A stretch of 64,000 bases of DNA from Seohaeicola sp024304985 (GTDB lineage Bacteria > Pseudomonadota > Alphaproteobacteria > Rhodobacterales > Rhodobacteraceae), in NCBI RefSeq assembly GCF_028802875.1, contig NZ_JARAMP010000023.1, forward strand, positions 1 to 64,000. The letters are read 5' to 3'. Positions 62,027 through 64,000 of this stretch are shown piece by piece (position 1 is the stretch's first letter; each line of letters begins with the position of its first letter). The position numbers and the translations under genes were made by a program. The notes beneath the pieces are model-generated. The model had not been told where the DNA came from. It ran no database searches and saw nothing but the letters and a program-made list of their open reading frames with translations.

Positions 62027-64000
62027 ATGCCTGATTTTCTATATTTCGGCGAACTCGGATCAAGCACCATCCATCTGGTGCTTATCCTGGGGATCGGGCT
62101 TATGCTGCCCTATTGGGTCGATGTGCTGAACAACAGGCATCGAGCGATCCTTTTCACTATCACTTTTCTGCTTGCCATGCGCTACATCTGGTGGCGGGGA
62201 GCAGAGACGCTTGCCCCGGCCGGTTGGACAATCGACATGCTGGCCAGCTGGTCACTGTTTGGGTTCGAACTTCTGGCGATGCTGGGATCCGTCAGTGCCA
62301 TGGTCGTGATGTCGCGTATCCGTCAGCGCAGCGAAGAGGCGACGCAGAACGCCGGTTGGTGGGGCCAGATCGAGCCACGCGTTGCCATCCTGATCGCAAC
62401 CTATAATGAGGACCTTGATGTCCTTGAAAGAACGATTATCGGGGCGAAATCCCTGAGGCATCAGAACAAGGAAGTTCTGGTTCTGGATGACAGTCGACGC
62501 GACTGGCTGCGCGATTATTGCGCGGACCAAGGCGTGCGCTACATGCGGCGGCCCGATAACAAAGGGTCCAAGGCCGGCAACATCAATCACGCGCTGGAGC
62601 GTTTGGCCGAAGATCCAATACCACCCGATTTCGTGGCTGTGCTCGATGCCGATTTCATTCCGCATCGTGGATTCATCTCACGCTGCTTGGCGCTTTTCCA
62701 TGATCCAAAGGTGGGGCTGGTGCAGACCCCTCAGCATTTCTTTAATGCCGACCCGATCCAGCACAATCTTGGGATCAGCCACTCCTACCCCGATGAACAA
62801 AGATTCTTCTTCGATCACATGCAGCCGTCCCGCGATGGCTGGGGGATCGCCTTTTGCTGTGGCACGTCCTCCATCTGCCGCTGGCAAGCGTTGCGCGACA
62901 TCGGTGGCCTTCCGACCGAAAGCATCACCGAGGATTTTTTGCTGACCCTGAGCTTGCAGGACAAAGGCTGGAAGACCGTCTATCTGTCAGAGCCACTGAC
63001 CGAGGGGCTGGCCCCCGAAGGCCTGAAGGAATACACGACACAACGCGCGCGTTGGTGCCTTGGGTTGATGCAGATCGCTCGGTCACGCCTTGGCCCATTC
63101 GGGCGCAACAACCTGCGGCTTAGGGATCGCTGGAGTGTGTTCGACTCCGTCTTGTTCTGGACAACCAGTTTTCCCTTCCGCATCGCCGTTGTCGTCTATC
63201 CGCTGCTCTACTGGTATTTCAGCATCATCGTCGTCGATGCCGCGCTGGCGGAGGTCGTGACCTATTTCGGCTGTTTCTTCCTTTGGTCGCAGATAGTCCA
63301 GCGCGCGCTAATGCCTGGCATGGTCATGCCTGTTCTACATGACGTGGGACAGTTGGTCAGCGCCATCCCGATCAGCCGTGCAGCATTCGTAGGTCTTATT
63401 AAGCCGAAAGGTCATCCCTTTTCGGTCACGGCAAAAGGCGGGGACAGGACAAGAATTGTCGTCCAATGGCGCATGATGGCGCCCTTTCTTGTGTTGCTGA
63501 TCCTTACAGTTCTGGCGCTGCTTATGGGCATCTTTTTCGACAGCTTTGCCTTCTACGACGCAGGGGACGGCAAATGGGTGGTGATCTTCTGGACAATCTA
63601 CAATGTGGTCGTGCTGTTCCTAACCGTGCTGGCCTGTGTCGAGTTGCCGCGACGCGAGCGCCACATTGCAGATCTGCCTGATCGCGGAATCCTTGTCGCC
63701 GAGGGGAAGGTCGCGCGCTACTGGATCACCTCCCTCACGATGGAAGTGGCGCGACTGCGTGGCAAGATCCTCTCTGTCGGGACAGAAGGCACCTTGCGTC
63801 TGCACGGCATCGGCGATCTGCCGGTTGAGGTTGTCGGAGAAACCGTCGACGGGATGCGCGTGCGCCTGATGCCAAATCCGGAGCAGAGAGAGGCACTCAT
63901 GCTTCGGTTCTATGCTGAAGGTGCCGCGCCGGGGATCGAGCGTGCCCGCCTTTCGGGGCTCATGATGGGATTGGGGCGGCGCCTATCCTTCAGCTCTCGT
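62027..64000 (+). CDS. Processive GT2 beta-glucan synthase (BcsA/BgsA-like), runs off the window
   Basis: 658 codons, no stop before the right edge. Three N-terminal helices, then GT2 domain with all processive-synthase signatures: D154-D155 in L-V-L-D-D-S, D207-A-D209, T301-E-D303 and Q339-R-A-R-W343. Further helices (about residues 365-410 and 480-545) and a cytosolic C-terminal region follow, which starts R-R-E-R-H. The latter is where BcsA has its PilZ c-di-GMP site, but the D/N-x-S-x-x-G part is not visible, so c-di-GMP binding is doubtful or uses another mode, as in BgsA. Product could be cellulose or mixed-linkage beta-glucan. No bcsB or bcsC is seen in the part present. Confidence 0.9.
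   Translation, partial: MPDFLYFGELGSSTIHLVLILGIGLMLPYWVDVLNNRHRAILFTITFLLAMRYIWWRGAETLAPAGWTIDMLASWSLFGFELLAMLGSVSAMVVMSRIRQRSEEATQNAGWWGQIEPRVAILIATYNEDLDVLERTIIGAKSLRHQNKEVLVLDDSRRDWLRDYCADQGVRYMRRPDNKGSKAGNINHALERLAEDPIPPDFVAVLDADFIPHRGFISRCLALFHDPKVGLVQTPQHFFNADPIQHNLGISHSYPDEQRFFFDHMQPSRDGWGIAFCCGTSSICRWQALRDIGGLPTESITEDFLLTLSLQDKGWKTVYLSEPLTEGLAPEGLKEYTTQRARWCLGLMQIARSRLGPFGRNNLRLRDRWSVFDSVLFWTTSFPFRIAVVVYPLLYWYFSIIVVDAALAEVVTYFGCFFLWSQIVQRALMPGMVMPVLHDVGQLVSAIPISRAAFVGLIKPKGHPFSVTAKGGDRTRIVVQWRMMAPFLVLLILTVLALLMGIFFDSFAFYDAGDGKWVVIFWTIYNVVVLFLTVLACVELPRRERHIADLPDRGILVAEGKVARYWITSLTMEVARLRGKILSVGTEGTLRLHGIGDLPVEVVGETVDGMRVRLMPNPEQREALMLRFYAEGAAPGIERARLSGLMMGLGRRLSFSSR

Noticed and set aside
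56012..64000. Second attachment site for the tRNA-Gln island
   Set aside because: I looked for the T-arm/acceptor sequence again to the right edge and did not find it, so the island end cannot be set.

Overview
The window looks like a chromosomal segment of a marine Rhodobacteraceae (Roseobacter-group) alphaproteobacterium. The reasons are high GC with strong GC3 codon use, three tripartite TRAP transporter systems, a DUF1428/VOC/MarR cluster, a small-type psd-pssA pair, a BON-LysM protein and genes for an LPS-bearing outer membrane. This assignment is inferred from gene content only. Genes are dense, on both strands, in short operons.

Layout. 1-4182: tail of a broken TRAP binding-protein gene, then a small permease and an oversized large permease (885 aa) with a soluble, partly coiled-coil C-terminal domain. 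4201-7185: acetoacetate-CoA ligase and a Gfo/Idh/MocA oxidoreductase. 7216-12039: an LPS-core and lipid-A neighbourhood with two glycosyltransferases, Kdo kinase (kdkA), a YrbL-like kinase fold, a Cys-phosphatase and an LpxL-type acyltransferase. 12274-17292: katG divergent from cydAB, an oxidant and low-oxygen respiration pair sharing a 403-bp control region. 17389-18831: periplasmic transglutaminase-like protease and class D beta-lactamase. 18916-23799: dabA-dabB (inorganic carbon accumulation) with a divergent LysR regulator. 23970-27092: a second TRAP system whose binding protein and permeases converge on one terminator. 27467-33522: assorted genes (GST, ion channel, acyl-CoA synthetase, peroxiredoxin), a zinc-ribbon gene flanked by two copies of an ~80-bp palindromic repeat, and a BON-LysM protein. 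33619-38296: MsbA-type exporter and an SsuABC/TauABC-like importer. 38391-43002: a five-gene operon joining a third TRAP transporter to a cyclase-family amidohydrolase and a fumarylacetoacetase-fold enzyme, which reads as an import-and-ring-opening pathway for an unknown organic acid. 43529-55928: tRNA-Gly, the MarR/VOC/DUF1428 cluster, phospholipid synthesis (psd-pssA), an AKR/FAD-oxidase/DUF938 run, an FAD-GcvT dehydrogenase, gamma-glutamyltransferase, a D-2-hydroxyacid dehydrogenase and an SH3 protein.

From tRNA-Gln (56012) to the right edge the window changes character. A tyrosine integrase lacking its catalytic C-terminus lies directly against the tRNA. It is followed by two unrecognised genes, a 64-nt near-perfect hairpin, and a restriction-type gene cut off after about 75 codons. 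A GH8 glucanase / membrane-fusion protein / BcsA-type synthase cluster then runs off the window. I read this as an eroded genomic island next to, or carrying, a beta-glucan exopolysaccharide locus. The locus resembles the Sinorhizobium bgsBA mixed-linkage glucan operon more than a full bcs operon.

No CRISPR array, rRNA, complete insertion sequence or origin was seen.
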